Program-made: the position numbers and the translations under genes
Notes under the pieces: generated by a model
The model's input: the letters and a program-made list of their open reading frames with translations, nothing else
What the model was told of the DNA's origin: nothing
Databases searched by the model: none
From: JBBQYD01 sp942493075
GTDB taxonomy: Bacteria; Verrucomicrobiota; Verrucomicrobiia; Limisphaerales; UBA8199
Direction of reading: 5' to 3'
Assembly: GCA_942493075.1 (NCBI GenBank)
Contig: OW818681.1
Coordinates: forward strand, 3,658,001 to 3,722,000
DNA: 64,000 nucleotides
Part shown: positions 1-9,274 of the stretch, piece by piece
How positions within the stretch are numbered: the first letter of the stretch is position 1
Layout of the letters: every line of letters starts with the position of its first letter

Positions 1-315
1 GCTTTCATCCAGCGGACGACGGGAGAACCGAGCCAGGGCCTCCTTGAGTTCGGCCCGCCAGCTTTCGGTTGTCTTATCGCGGCGGGCGAAACCGATTATG
101 CGAGCGCCTGGGGGAATCTGGTCTTCGTTGAAGAGGTGGTAAAGCGCGGGGATCAACTTGCGATAAGTCAGATCGCCGCTGGCGCCGAGGATAACGATAC
201 TGCAAGGCTCCAGATTGCGCCGGGCCTCGCCCAGCCGACATATCATCAACTCATCCAGGTTTTCGCTTTGATGCACGCGGAACAAATATCGTACTTCGGG
301 TATTCCGCAAACCAT
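1..315 (-). CDS. zwf: Glucose-6-phosphate 1-dehydrogenase, N-terminal part (runs off left edge)
   Basis: The complement of the first 315 bases reads open for 105 codons from an ATG at 315 to the window edge. About 42 residues in, it carries the family nucleotide-binding signature: ILGASGDLT followed by RKLIPALY, then GARIIGFARRD. This is the NADP-binding start of glucose-6-phosphate dehydrogenase, which oxidises glucose-6-phosphate to 6-phosphogluconolactone in the cytosolic pentose phosphate pathway. About 40 residues precede the GASGDL motif, longer than in many homologues, so translation may start at an internal ATG (MICRLGEARR). The rest of the gene lies outside the window. The family is certain from the motif; the start is not. 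Confidence 0.88.
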   Translation of the reverse strand, partial: MVCGIPEVRYLFRVHQSENLDELMICRLGEARRNLEPCSIVILGASGDLTYRKLIPALYHLFNEDQIPPGARIIGFARRDKTTESWRAELKEALARFSRRPLDES

Positions 316-509
316 TGTTCGTTTTAACACCCCCAGGAGCTCACTCAGGCATGCAACCTGCTCCCACCGCGCAAAATGACTTCATGCGGCTATCAATGCG
401 TCGGTTTTGTCGGTCCTGATCCGTCTCCTCAGGAGGATGCGGGTGCATCGTGCTGTAACCCAGCGCGAAGGAGCAGCGCCCCCGGTTGTCTGTCTCAGAT
501 GTGTAACCT

Positions 510-1397
510 ATGCAAACAACTGTCCTAACTAGGGACTATCCTGCCATGCAAACCCTCACCGCATCTCAAATGGTTGCCAAAGTGCGCAACCTTCCGCCCG
601 TTTCATCCGCCGCCTTGGAAATGGCCAGGCTGCTGGAGCATCCCAACGCCAGCAACGAGGATGTCGTGGCGTTGCTCAAGCAGGATAGCGTGCTCACAGC
701 GAAGCTGTTGCGGACTTGCAACTCACCGGTGCTTGGCCTGGAAGGCAGGGTGGGGTCAGTGGACCAAGCCGTTCTGCTGCTGGGCTATCGCAAGATCCTC
801 CAGATGGTGAGCGCCTTAGCGTTTAAAGGCACTCTCTCCAGCGCCGTCCCCGCCTATGACCTGCAAAACGAAGCGTTATGGCAGCATTCGCTCATGGCCG
901 GTCATGCGGCGCAGATTGCCGCGAAGGAGTGCTTCGATTTTCAGGCTGATGAGTACGTCGCTTTCACCGTGGGACTGCTCCACGATATCGGCAAGCTGAT
1001 CACAAGCCAGTTCATCACCCCGGAATTGAAAATGGCTATGCGGCTAAAAGTGGCGCACGGATATTCCCTGCCGGAGGTCGAACGCTGCATTCTGGGAGCC
1101 GACCATGCGGAAGTCGGAGCCGCCCTCTTATACATTTGGCGCCTGCCAGACTTTATCGTCGAAGCAGTTGGAATGCACCATCAACCGACCACCAAGCCGA
1201 CTCCTCGTTTGTCCGCATTGGCCAACCTTTCCAATTCCCTTGCCCACGCTTCAGATGCGATTCATTGTGGCCAAAAACCCTCCTATTCCGACACAGAGGC
1301 ACAAGTGTTCCTTAGCTTAGGATTTCCCGCCGCCCGTCTCACGAATGTGCTTTCGGCTCTCGAACGCGGTTCTCAAAGGCTGGATATGGCATGGTGA
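510..1397 (+). CDS. HDOD-domain protein
   Basis: This 295-residue protein is covered almost entirely by one HDOD domain, a relative of HD phosphohydrolases found in signalling proteins. The N-terminal part (LPPVSSAALEMARLLEHP, then LKQDSVLTAKLLRTCNSP) is the usual HDOD opening. The HD-like core holds HSLMAGHAAQ and the pair GLLHDIGKL at about residues 155-163, and later HAEVGAALLYIWRLP. HDOD proteins usually take part in signalling or cell-cycle and stress control; the substrate or partner is generally unknown and cannot be read here. A second ATG at 546 (MQTLTASQ) is an equally plausible start and neither has a clear Shine-Dalgarno. It sits alone between zwf and a tRNA gene. Confidence 0.85.
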   Translation: MQTTVLTRDYPAMQTLTASQMVAKVRNLPPVSSAALEMARLLEHPNASNEDVVALLKQDSVLTAKLLRTCNSPVLGLEGRVGSVDQAVLLLGYRKILQMVSALAFKGTLSSAVPAYDLQNEALWQHSLMAGHAAQIAAKECFDFQADEYVAFTVGLLHDIGKLITSQFITPELKMAMRLKVAHGYSLPEVERCILGADHAEVGAALLYIWRLPDFIVEAVGMHHQPTTKPTPRLSALANLSNSLAHASDAIHCGQKPSYSDTEAQVFLSLGFPAARLTNVLSALERGSQRLDMAW

Positions 1398-1524
1398 GGT
1401 GAAAACTCTGAACTCGGGCTTGCGGTGATTCGGAGGCTTGTGATAACGTGAGGCCGCTGCGCAGGATGAGCAATGCCGGGATGTAACGGCCCTGTTGGCC
1501 TGTTGTAGCTGAGTGGTTTTTAGA

Positions 1525-1611
1525 GCCGATGTGGCGGAATTGGCAGACGCGCTAGACTCAAAATCTGGTATCCGTAAGGATGTGTGGGTTCGACCCCCTC
1601 CATCGGCACCA
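1525..1611 (+). tRNA. tRNA-Leu (CAA)
   Basis: The cloverleaf can be built by eye. The acceptor arms GCCGATG and CATCGGC pair fully, followed by discriminator A and an encoded CCA. The D-arm region holds GGCAGACGCG. The anticodon stem CTAGA/TCTGG encloses the loop CTCAAAA, giving anticodon CAA (reads UUG). A long variable arm (TATCCGTAAGGATG region) marks a class II tRNA, and the T-loop is GGTTCGACC. It is transcribed in the same direction as the HDOD gene and lies 42 bases before the convergent GH89 gene ends. Confidence 0.95.
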
Positions 1612-1652
1612 TTCAGGACAGATCCAACGGGTGAAGACACCCACCCTTCCCT

Positions 1653-3818
1653 TTAAGGAACGGCTAGCGGTTCGTGGTATTTCTCCCAAAGCCGTTTCGA
1701 TACTTCAATTGAATCACCGACTGGCTGAGTGGGATACTGTTCGTGCTGCCCGGCCCAAGACCGCTCCCAGCCGTGCAGTCCCCGGTTGAATTGGGCCTCG
1801 TCGAACTTGCTTTTGTCGGCCCATGCGGCTTCGGCCGCAGCGAAGAATTTTTGCCAGCGTAACAGGTAATAGCCTTTCAGCATTCCAGCCCATTCTCTGG
1901 CTGAATAATCACGAATGCCCGGCTCGTGCCCCCACATCGTGATCACCCTGCGTGCGTTCCACTCAAGCTGGTCTTTCTCTCCACGGGTGCGGCCCCACTT
2001 GCGAGCGTCTTCAAGCCATGTTCCCAGGAGAAACTCAGGCCGGGTCGCCAGGAGCAAATCCACGTCCAAAATCAGCTCCTGCACTTCGTTAGAAACGCCC
2101 AGAAACGATGCATGATCGTTTCGCTCCCACGCTCCGGCAGCTTTTGTTTGAAGTGTCCTAAAGTGATTGCCGAGCACCTGCCGTGTGACATGCACCAGGT
2201 CGTAACGATAGGCATCAGAGTTCCCGGCAGCGGGGGCGGCTTTGAGCAACTGTTCCCACGCTACTGACAACTCCTTGTTTGAATAGGGTAGCAGTCCGGG
2301 TTTGTCGAAGGTGGGCGCCGCCAGATAACCCGGAAGAAATTGGGGACGTTGGTTAAAAACCGTGTGACCGAGAATTTCCCACGCCGCTTGAGAATGAGGC
2401 GAGTTCGTGCCGTGCGCGCGAACAGCGTATTGGCGCAGCCAATGGTCCAGGGCGACCGGCTCGGTTTGCCAGGCTTGTTCGAAAAGAAAATCGAATACCA
2501 CGGGATTGTAATCCAAGCCTTCGTTGGCAAAACCTATTCCTGCCATTTTACCTGCTGATGGATCGCGACGGGCCGCCGGCAAATCGGCGTTGATGCGTCC
2601 GAGATCTCCGCCCAGGTACACACCGTCACCAAAATTCTGGAGGGCACACCAAACCCATGGTTTGCCGCAGAAGGCGCGAGTGCGCTTCCATACGGGCGTG
2701 ACGTCGCAGAACAAATCCAGCACTAGCATTTGTGAATCCGGCACAGCCGCCAGGAACGCCTCGATACGTGGCTGGGTCCAGTATTTGGACTGATAATGGA
2801 ACGCCCACCCTTGCAGGACCCAAGCAGCCGCAGGGTCGTTTCGGGACATCCCTTCGTAGATGGCTCTGCCTGTATTCGTGAGAAAGGATGTCTCACCGCT
2901 GGGTGGGGTCATCTCAATAAACGTATCGGCGGCATAAAAGTGGTCGGTTCCGAAAAGCTTTCGCTGTTCGTCCATGAACACGGTGGCGAAGCGGCTGAAC
3001 AGCGGATCTAACGGATCAAGGAAGGTCGTCTGCCAATCTTCAAGCCAGCGGATACTGTGGATGTTGGCACCGGCAAAACGGGTAGAAGTAGCCGGAGGCA
3101 CATGCCCGGTGAACCCTTGAAGCACTGGCCGCATGCCGAGTTGTCGCTCCCGTTCGAGAATTCGTTGTTGGAGCTTTTGATGTTGTACAACCCAGTTTCG
3201 AGGCAGCGGCCCGCCCCAGCCATCGAGACAACCCATCCAACCAAAGGGCAAATAAGGAGGTCCAGCAAGAAAGGTGGAGATTTCCTTTTTCGAAAAACCC
3301 AGCCGCTTTCCAGCGTTTTCCCACACGGCTTCCTGTCCGGTTATGGCCAATGGCAGGTTCACGCCGTTGAGGGCCATCCAATCGATCAACCGTTCCCAAT
3401 CAGACCATTTGTACCAAGGCAACGAATAGCCAAAACAGCAATAATTGAGGAAGTAACGATGCTGATCCCGACTGACGCGTCGAAGCTTGGGACTGACTGG
3501 CGGGAGCGGGTTTGGCAGATTCATCTGCTTGCCTTTGAGAGAATAATGGCAATTGCAGAAGTACTTCAGGTACCAGTTCAAAGCGGCGGCAACCGAAACG
3601 CCGTTGTTTCCGCGCAAGGTGATCCCCTCCCCTGTACTCTCGATTTCAAAAACATCCCGGCCACCATCTGGAGGGATAAGTTCCACCTTGAATGACCGGG
3701 ACCCCGTCACTCGTTGGACCAGGTGGCGGACTGCTTGGGTATCTTCCGAGCGTTGCTCAGAAGCCGAGGCACTCCAGAAAATCAGAGCCGAAAGAAGCAG
3801 GCTGATTAGACGAGTCAT
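1653..3818 (-). CDS. Alpha-N-acetylglucosaminidase, GH89 (NAGLU family), secreted
   Basis: The 721-residue protein has an N-terminal signal peptide (MTRLISLLLSALIFWSASAS). It is followed by the small N-terminal NAGLU domain and the TIM-barrel domain: RYFLNYCCFGYSLPWYKW, WERLIDWMALNGVNLPLA, and the substrate-pocket block with WVLQGWAFHY. The conserved ANEGLDYNPVV (around residue 430) corresponds to the GH89 segment carrying a catalytic glutamate. An all-helical C-terminal domain finishes it, and the length matches the family. GH89 enzymes release terminal alpha-linked GlcNAc from glycans, probably in the periplasm here. Its start lies 3 bases after the stop of the kinase-MurQ gene, so both are very likely one transcript serving amino-sugar use. 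Confidence 0.92.
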   Translation of the reverse strand: MTRLISLLLSALIFWSASASEQRSEDTQAVRHLVQRVTGSRSFKVELIPPDGGRDVFEIESTGEGITLRGNNGVSVAAALNWYLKYFCNCHYSLKGKQMNLPNPLPPVSPKLRRVSRDQHRYFLNYCCFGYSLPWYKWSDWERLIDWMALNGVNLPLAITGQEAVWENAGKRLGFSKKEISTFLAGPPYLPFGWMGCLDGWGGPLPRNWVVQHQKLQQRILERERQLGMRPVLQGFTGHVPPATSTRFAGANIHSIRWLEDWQTTFLDPLDPLFSRFATVFMDEQRKLFGTDHFYAADTFIEMTPPSGETSFLTNTGRAIYEGMSRNDPAAAWVLQGWAFHYQSKYWTQPRIEAFLAAVPDSQMLVLDLFCDVTPVWKRTRAFCGKPWVWCALQNFGDGVYLGGDLGRINADLPAARRDPSAGKMAGIGFANEGLDYNPVVFDFLFEQAWQTEPVALDHWLRQYAVRAHGTNSPHSQAAWEILGHTVFNQRPQFLPGYLAAPTFDKPGLLPYSNKELSVAWEQLLKAAPAAGNSDAYRYDLVHVTRQVLGNHFRTLQTKAAGAWERNDHASFLGVSNEVQELILDVDLLLATRPEFLLGTWLEDARKWGRTRGEKDQLEWNARRVITMWGHEPGIRDYSAREWAGMLKGYYLLRWQKFFAAAEAAWADKSKFDEAQFNRGLHGWERSWAGQHEQYPTQPVGDSIEVSKRLWEKYHEPLAVP

Positions 3819-3821
3819 ACA

Positions 3822-5695
3822 TCAAAACGAGACGGGTGGTTTGCGTCCGAGGGCTGCCAGGGCGGCCGGCACGCGCCATCGATGGTGCTCGAGGGTCTTG
3901 CGCGCTTTGTCGGCCGATGCCTCAGTGAGATCCTGAACGATGCGCACGGCACGCTCACGCAGTTTGGAGTTGGTCGGCTGCACATCAATCATAAGATTAT
4001 CGACCACTTTTCCCAGACGCACCATGCTAAGGGTGGAGAACATATTGAGTATGAGCTTGGTGGCCGTTCCCGCTTTCAGGCGAGTGGAGCCTGTGAGCAC
4101 TTCGGGACCAATCGCGGGTGAGATCAACAGGGTGACGCGCACCTGACTGTTAAGCCTCAGATTGGGATTGAAACATACCAGGATGGTTTTGGCGCCCAAT
4201 TCCCGGGCCTGATGCAACGCCCCCCATACGAAGGGGGTCCGTCCGCTGGCGGCGATGCCCACTACCAAGTCATTTGGGCCCACCGCGCGACAGATGATAG
4301 CTTGAGCCCCGCCATAGCTATCATCCTCGGCATCTTCGTAAGATCCCCAAATTGCACGCTGACCTCCTGCCATGATTGCCTGAACTCGCTCAGGAGAAAC
4401 GTTGAACGTGGGAGGGCACTCGCTTGCATCGAGCACTCCGATCCGGCCGCTAGTGCCTGCGCCCACGTAAATTAGACGTCCGCCCTGCCGGAGCGCCTGA
4501 CTGATCAGTTCGATGGCTTTGACGAGCTTCGAGCGTTCCTTGAACAACGCCTCTGATATCGATGCTTCTTCGTTGAGCATCAGCTTCACGGCGGCACTGA
4601 GGCTAAGCCGATCGAGATTCCTGGACCGCGGATTTCGCAACTCGGTTGGAGAAAGCCCTACTGAATCAGGGATAGCCGCCCGCTCTTTCCCTCCCAACTC
4701 ATAGTTCACCGGGTCGAGACGAAAAGCCGTGGTGGACGCAACCGGGCGGGTTGAGGATTCGAACAGGTGTTTGGCCTCGAACACTGCACCCCATGCCCCT
4801 TCCCTTTCAAGCAACCCGACGCGCACCCCGGGAAATAGCGCTGTGAGACTCGATTTGACCTGGCGAGCGAATCGGGGTTGTCGCACCAGGATACTCCCAG
4901 TGAAAAAGACCCGAACCTTCTGTCCGGGGCGCGCGAGGCGTGCGATGCATGCGGCCGCACTTTGGGCAAGCCCCCCCGCGGCTTCTTTCAAAACGTTTCG
5001 GGCCAACGCGTCACCGGCTTCTCCTGCATCAAAGACTTCGCGAGCGAGCGCTGCCACGGCGCCCTTGCTACACCCATGTAACCAGGAGATCAATTCGTTC
5101 GGCGAGTTGAGTTGTGCCGCGCGCAAGAGCCGGGCTCCGAGGGCAGGCCATCGACCCGTTTTATCAAAGGCTTGGAAAACCGTTTGCAAAGCCCGCAATG
5201 CGATATGATGCCCCCCGCCCTGATCGCCAGCGAGATGGCCCCACCCCCCGGTAATACGCTCTTGCCCTGGAGGTCACGCCCGAAGCAGGAGGCGCCCGTT
5301 CCGCTGACTACAATTACTCGAACGACCGGCACCGACCTGCTGTCGATCGCGGATGCCGCAAGTGCTGTTTCCAGATCATTACCTGCCCAGCAGGGTACGC
5401 TGGGCCAAACGCTGGATGCAGTGGCTTTGATTTGGTCTCTCTCGGCTTCCTCAAGCACTCCGGCCATGCCGATGCCGATGGCATCGGGCTTAGGAGCTTC
5501 CCGAGCGATCTCCCGGAATAGATCAATGAGCTGGCCTCTGGAGAGTAATCGCAGGTTTGCTGATCCCATGCGTTCGCGTCGAAGAACACAGCGTCCCGTC
5601 GAGTCAGCCACAATTGCCACGGTCCGAGTGCCGCCACATTCCAACCCGAGGAACAGGGGGAGGGCGGGATGGTTTGATCTACTATTTGCCTTCAT
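3822..5695 (-). CDS. MurK-like amino-sugar kinase fused to MurQ (MurNAc-6-P etherase), interrupted by one frameshift
   Basis: Two overlapping reading frames make one gene. The first (ATG at 5695) starts with the BadF/BcrA-type ATPase motif LFLGLECGGTRTVAI, continues through AGNDLETALAA and VSGTGASCFGRD, then goes out of phase. The second picks up the family continuation GGWGHLAGDQGGGHHIALR, finishes the kinase, and runs into a full MurQ domain: LSPTELRNPRS, VGAGTSGRIGVLDASECPPTF, a GPEVLTGSTRLKAGTATK block. MurQ removes the lactyl ether from MurNAc-6-phosphate to give GlcNAc-6-phosphate, and the kinase would supply that substrate. The phase changes inside a run of six G on the coding strand (plus strand C, 5244-5249); one more G restores a 624-residue protein. 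Sequencing error, recent mutation or slippage are all possible. Confidence 0.85.
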
Positions 5696-5778
5696 CAGCT
5701 AGCGTTTCTGAGAGACGGTATCAGGTCAACGAAAGGACTGTCTTCGCCCTGCTGCACAAACTTGTCGCAAAAGCTGCT

Positions 5779-5793
5779 CGGCATCGCATGCCG
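5779..5793. promoter_or_regulatory. Candidate operator palindrome between kinase-murQ and araC-type gene
   Basis: A perfect inverted repeat CGGCAT-CGC-ATGCCG lies in the 179-base gap separating the kinase-MurQ start (5695) from the likely start of the divergent AraC-type regulator (5875). The position suits an operator for the regulator next door. It is short, so chance occurrence is possible. Confidence 0.3.
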
Positions 5794-5874
5794 GATAAGC
5801 GGTCAGGCAGATGGACAGAGTGCATCTACTGGCTTGCGAATGGGTGCCACGATGGCAACCATCAACCAACTAAT

Positions 5875-6720
5875 ATGTCGAGGTCACCGACGCCATCGAT
5901 TGCCGGCACGCTCATTCAGCGGGTTGCATTCATCGATTGTATTCATCGCAAGCAAAAAGGCCGTTTCCAGGCGACGAGTCTCCCGGGACACCTTCTCCAT
6001 TTTGTCTGTGAAGGGAGAGTCCAGCAGACGGCTGGCGGACGGATTCAGCGGCTGGGTCCGGGGGATGTGGTGTGGTATTTCGAGGATGAGTCTGTGCAAG
6101 GGGAAATCATGCAAGCCCCGTGGAGGTTTATAACCATTAACTTCGAAGCCCCTACCCTGGCACCGCCTCCCGAGCATCAACGCGTTCAACACGCGACCGC
6201 TGAGATGGCGGCCAAATTCCAAGACGTCCACGAAGTCTGGAACGATTTGAAGCAGCCCCATATCAGGCGGCATATCCGGACGCATATCCTGCTACTGGAA
6301 TTGTTGCTGGAACTCGTTCCGCTTGGGCAGGCTCACCGATTGGATGCCCCCACTCAGCCCTGGTGGAGCGTAGAAACCCAACTGCGGGGCATGCTGGAGC
6401 GCCCAGTTGATATGTCAGTTCTGGAACGCATCAGCGGATTCAGCCGGCGCAAAATCGCGGAGGCGTGCGAATTGGCGACCGGGTGCAGTCCATTAAAGAG
6501 AGTAAAACAAATCCGGCTCACCTACGCACGGGGGTTGGTGCAGCACTCTGAGTTGACGATATCGGAAATAGCCTATCGCGTAGGCTACAGCCGGGTTCAG
6601 GAGTTATCCCGCGATTACCATTCGTTTTTCAAATCAACACCCCGGGAAGAGCGCTCCAGAGCACCTGTTTATCGGCGCATTGAACCGCCATCCACACGGA
6701 ATGACATTGCCGTCAGATAG
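5875..6720 (+). CDS. AraC-family transcriptional regulator
   Basis: The start is placed at 5875 (MSRSPTPSIAG, 281 residues) because the open frame reaching back to 5557 would overlap the divergent kinase gene. The N-terminal half resembles an AraC cupin sensor (HLLHFVCEGRVQQ, then GPGDVVWYFED). The C-terminal ~95 residues form the two helix-turn-helix units: VLERISGFSRRKIAEACELATG, and LTISEIAYRVGYSRVQELSRDYHSFFKSTPREER, with the typical second HTH pattern. It probably senses a sugar and controls the divergent amino-sugar operon. The effector cannot be read from sequence. Confidence 0.87.
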   Translation: MSRSPTPSIAGTLIQRVAFIDCIHRKQKGRFQATSLPGHLLHFVCEGRVQQTAGGRIQRLGPGDVVWYFEDESVQGEIMQAPWRFITINFEAPTLAPPPEHQRVQHATAEMAAKFQDVHEVWNDLKQPHIRRHIRTHILLLELLLELVPLGQAHRLDAPTQPWWSVETQLRGMLERPVDMSVLERISGFSRRKIAEACELATGCSPLKRVKQIRLTYARGLVQHSELTISEIAYRVGYSRVQELSRDYHSFFKSTPREERSRAPVYRRIEPPSTRNDIAVR

Positions 6721-6754
6721 TGATCCTGGCTTAAGCGGCTTGCAGGGCCATGCT

Positions 6755-7621
6755 TTAGAAATCGATAACGCTATATCCCTGCTCGTCCGTGCCGTACGCA
6801 AACAGGGTTGGATAGCGTTTTTGGGGGACCCACTCCGAATGGCCATCACAGAACACGACGGTGCCTCCATCTGCCCCGTGGTTATCGATCCGATCCGGGT
6901 AATCGTTGTTCGAGCGTTTGCCCCCTACCGTTACAGCATCATCCCCGTCATAGATAAGCCAGACCGATGATGGGGACGCCTTTTGTCCGATAAGATTGAT
7001 GATGACCGGGGAGCCCTTTACGGTGTAAACGAGGCGGTTTTGATAGATGTGCGTTGAGATCGAGCTCTGCGTCTTTCGCTTGTTGAGATTGGCACCTTGC
7101 GCATTGCTGCCGTTAAGATAGCCGGCAACCTCGTAACTAGTTCCCACTCCCTTCCGGGTTGCTACACTATAAACGGGTGAATGAACCGCGATCCGCTGCA
7201 GATCGGGAACGAAGGTTGTCGCTCCGTGCAGCCTATCGGCGTAAGATTTGCCCGAATCATTCCGCGGTTGATAGAGATTTTGACTTAACGGCAAGGCCGA
7301 ATTGCTAATGGTGTTCTGGGTGCTCGCACAAATGAAAGTCTTCAGAGTCGGCACGTAATATGGAAACAGCCAGTTCATGTCGTCGTCCCCATAGTTGGCT
7401 GTCCCAGCCACCGCCCCACGCTCATCGTCATCGGCGTAAAGCTGACTGCCAATACCCATCTGCTTGCTGTTATTGAGGCAACTGATCCGCTGTGCCCGCA
7501 ACTTGGCCCTACTCAAGGCCGGTAAAAGCATGGCGGCGAGAATGGCGATGATAGCAATAACAACCAGCAATTCGATTAGAGTAAATCCCAGCTTGCGCAA
7601 ATATGGAATGTTCGGGTTCAC
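6755..7621 (-). CDS. Prepilin-type N-terminal methylation protein with C-terminal DG-H motif (pseudopilin-like)
   Basis: This 288-residue protein opens with a class III prepilin leader: short basic segment LRKLG, then FTLIELLVVIAIIAILAAMLLP, with cleavage expected after the Gly and a Glu at +5. The rest is a soluble domain ending in DNHGADGGTVVFCDGHSEWV, the H-x-DG region common in planctomycete and verrucomicrobial pseudopilin-like proteins. These are often present in many copies and their role is largely unknown; a surface or secretion pseudopilin is the safest reading. The start codon would be GTG at 7621 with no clear ribosome-binding site. Its 3' end faces the 3' end of the AraC-type gene. 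Confidence 0.85.
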   Translation of the reverse strand: MNPNIPYLRKLGFTLIELLVVIAIIAILAAMLLPALSRAKLRAQRISCLNNSKQMGIGSQLYADDDERGAVAGTANYGDDDMNWLFPYYVPTLKTFICASTQNTISNSALPLSQNLYQPRNDSGKSYADRLHGATTFVPDLQRIAVHSPVYSVATRKGVGTSYEVAGYLNGSNAQGANLNKRKTQSSISTHIYQNRLVYTVKGSPVIINLIGQKASPSSVWLIYDGDDAVTVGGKRSNNDYPDRIDNHGADGGTVVFCDGHSEWVPQKRYPTLFAYGTDEQGYSVIDF

Positions 7622-7754
7622 AAGTGTGAAAACAATGAAAGACCGTTAACAAGAAAACTGTCCAGTATCAACTTTTAACGCTTAAAAAAGGCTTTGGAGG
7701 GTGCGGACGACGGCAGGACCGTTGAAATCTACTCTGTGAGGGGCGTTGGAGGAG

Positions 7755-8234
7755 TTATGACATAATCGATTCCGACGAGACTAACCGGTTTCCCATTGGG
7801 GTGCTGGGCATGCGGTTGATCTCCGACCAATAAACCTCAAATCGCTGAACCATGCTGGCCATTTCGTCGAATTCAACGGGTTTAACAAGGTAGGAGTTTG
7901 CTCCCAATTCATACGCTCGATCCACATCGGACTGCAGGTTCGAGGAGGTGAGGACGACAGTAAGGGTGCGCTTAACCTCTGGGGAAGAGCGCACCCAGTC
8001 CAGTACCTGGAATCCATCCACACCGGGCATTTTAAGATCCAGCAGGATCAGGAATGGCATCGGGTGCTGAATGCGATTAGCGTATTGACCGCTGCCGTTA
8101 AGATAATCAATGGCTTCCTGTCCGTCGCGTGCGACACGAAGGCATTCTCTCATGCCTGCTTTAGCGAACGCGCGCTGGATGAGCAAAACGTCATTCGGGT
8201 CGTCTTCCACGAGGAGAATGTATTTTTCAGGCAT
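7755..8234 (-). CDS. Single-domain response regulator (Rcp1/CheY-like)
   Basis: From the ATG at 8234 the product is 159 residues and is one receiver domain: acidic pair EDD at 10-12, phosphoacceptor D66 in LLDLKMPG, conserved Thr/Ser in VVLTSSN, and Lys in YLVKPV. No output domain follows, so it probably passes phosphate or acts by protein contact, as Rcp1-type regulators do beside phytochrome-like kinases. An in-frame ATG at 8360 has a GGAGG about 15 bases upstream and would add 42 residues. The reading could extend further, but that would overlap the divergent NarL-type gene. Confidence 0.88.
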   Translation of the reverse strand: MPEKYILLVEDDPNDVLLIQRAFAKAGMRECLRVARDGQEAIDYLNGSGQYANRIQHPMPFLILLDLKMPGVDGFQVLDWVRSSPEVKRTLTVVLTSSNLQSDVDRAYELGANSYLVKPVEFDEMASMVQRFEVYWSEINRMPSTPMGNRLVSSESIMS

Positions 8235-8423
8235 AAAGCTGGTCTCTGCGGGGAAGGTAACCGTTTTGGGCGCAGCGGCAAGGGTCAGGGAAGGGATTGG
8301 GGTTAAAACCCGATTAGCTTCTTGGTCAATTTCTGTAAGAGTAACGCCGCTTGACGGCATGTCAGCACCTTGAAACCTCCAGGATGAGGTGACAAGGTCA
8401 ACAAGTTGAACGAAGGTAGATTT

Positions 8424-9119
8424 ATGTCGAACATCTCGGTTTTGGTAGTTGATGATCATAACATTGTGCGGCAGGGGCTGCGCGCACTGCTCCTTGCCGA
8501 AGGTGACATCACCATCGTTGGCGAGGCCCAGACTGGACGAGAAGCGGTGCAAATGGCTATGAGACTGCACCCGGAAATCGTGATCATGGATTTAGCCATG
8601 CCGCTGCTCAATGGTTGGGAAGCCACCCGCCAGATCCTCAAGGCAGTTCCGCACGCAAAGGTAATCGTGCTTTCCAGTTATAACACCGATGAGCATATCC
8701 AACAGGCAATCGCTGCCGGAGCCGCCGCTTACCTGATCAAACAGACTGCCTCGGCCGACCTTGTAAAGGCGATTCGGGAAGTAAAGCGTGGCAATGCCTT
8801 CTTCAGCCCGACCATCGCCAAGTCTTTGCGCGAGCAGAGCTGCCGCATGGGCGAGGCCGATCAATCGATACCCGCCCCTGCACATGCTGATGTCGATCTT
8901 ACTCAGCGCGAGGCAGAGGTGCTCCAACTGATCGCGGAAGGTTTTGCCAACAAACAAATCGCTTCAGAACTTGGGCTTAGCGTGAAGACAGTCGAGAAAC
9001 ATCGGCAGCAGGTCATGGATAAGCTGAACATCCATGATATAGCCGGCCTGGTTCGGCATGCTGCCGCCCGGGGCATTATCGAGATGAAGCCCACCGGGGT
9101 GCCTGCAGCAACGGTCTAA
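8424..9119 (+). CDS. NarL/FixJ-family response regulator
   Basis: The 231-residue protein has a receiver domain (VDDHNIVRQGLRALL, phosphoacceptor D56 in IVIMDLAMP, Lys in YLIKQ) and a C-terminal LuxR-type HTH (LTQREAEVLQLIAEGFANKQIASELGLSVKTVEKHRQQVMDKL region). It is a DNA-binding two-component regulator. The start at 8424 is chosen over the ATG at 8406 because GAAGGTAGA sits at the right distance upstream. It is divergent from the single-domain receiver, and no partner kinase adjoins. A good terminator follows. Confidence 0.92.
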   Translation: MSNISVLVVDDHNIVRQGLRALLLAEGDITIVGEAQTGREAVQMAMRLHPEIVIMDLAMPLLNGWEATRQILKAVPHAKVIVLSSYNTDEHIQQAIAAGAAAYLIKQTASADLVKAIREVKRGNAFFSPTIAKSLREQSCRMGEADQSIPAPAHADVDLTQREAEVLQLIAEGFANKQIASELGLSVKTVEKHRQQVMDKLNIHDIAGLVRHAAARGIIEMKPTGVPAATV

Positions 9120-9141
9120 GCTAAGTCACAGACGCTTTACA

Positions 9142-9178
9142 GCGGTGGTCATTCAAACGGCCACCGCGTTTTCATTTT
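9142..9178 (+). terminator. Rho-independent terminator after narL-type gene
   Basis: Stem GCGGTGG (9142-9148) pairs with CCACCGC (9161-9167). It can be extended inward by a wobble and a C-G pair, and is followed by GTTTTCATTTT. It lies 22 bases after the stop codon of the NarL-type gene. Confidence 0.8.
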
Positions 9179-9274
9179 AAGATGGTCTTCGGTGAATTGT
9201 GACAACGTTTTCCGTCAGCTTAGAAAATGAGTTCTTGCTTGCCTGCGCAACTCGTCCCAGATTCGCAGTAATCT

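Noticed and set aside
1317..1640. 107-codon minus-strand frame crossing tRNA-Leu
   Set aside because: It runs through a tRNA gene and the end of the HDOD gene; no family pattern.
3057..3695. 212-codon plus-strand frame inside the GH89 gene
   Set aside because: It lies opposite a strongly conserved gene and its translation matches no family pattern.
5112..5702. 196-codon plus-strand frame opposite the kinase
   Set aside because: Antisense to conserved kinase motifs; composition is typical of a shadow frame.
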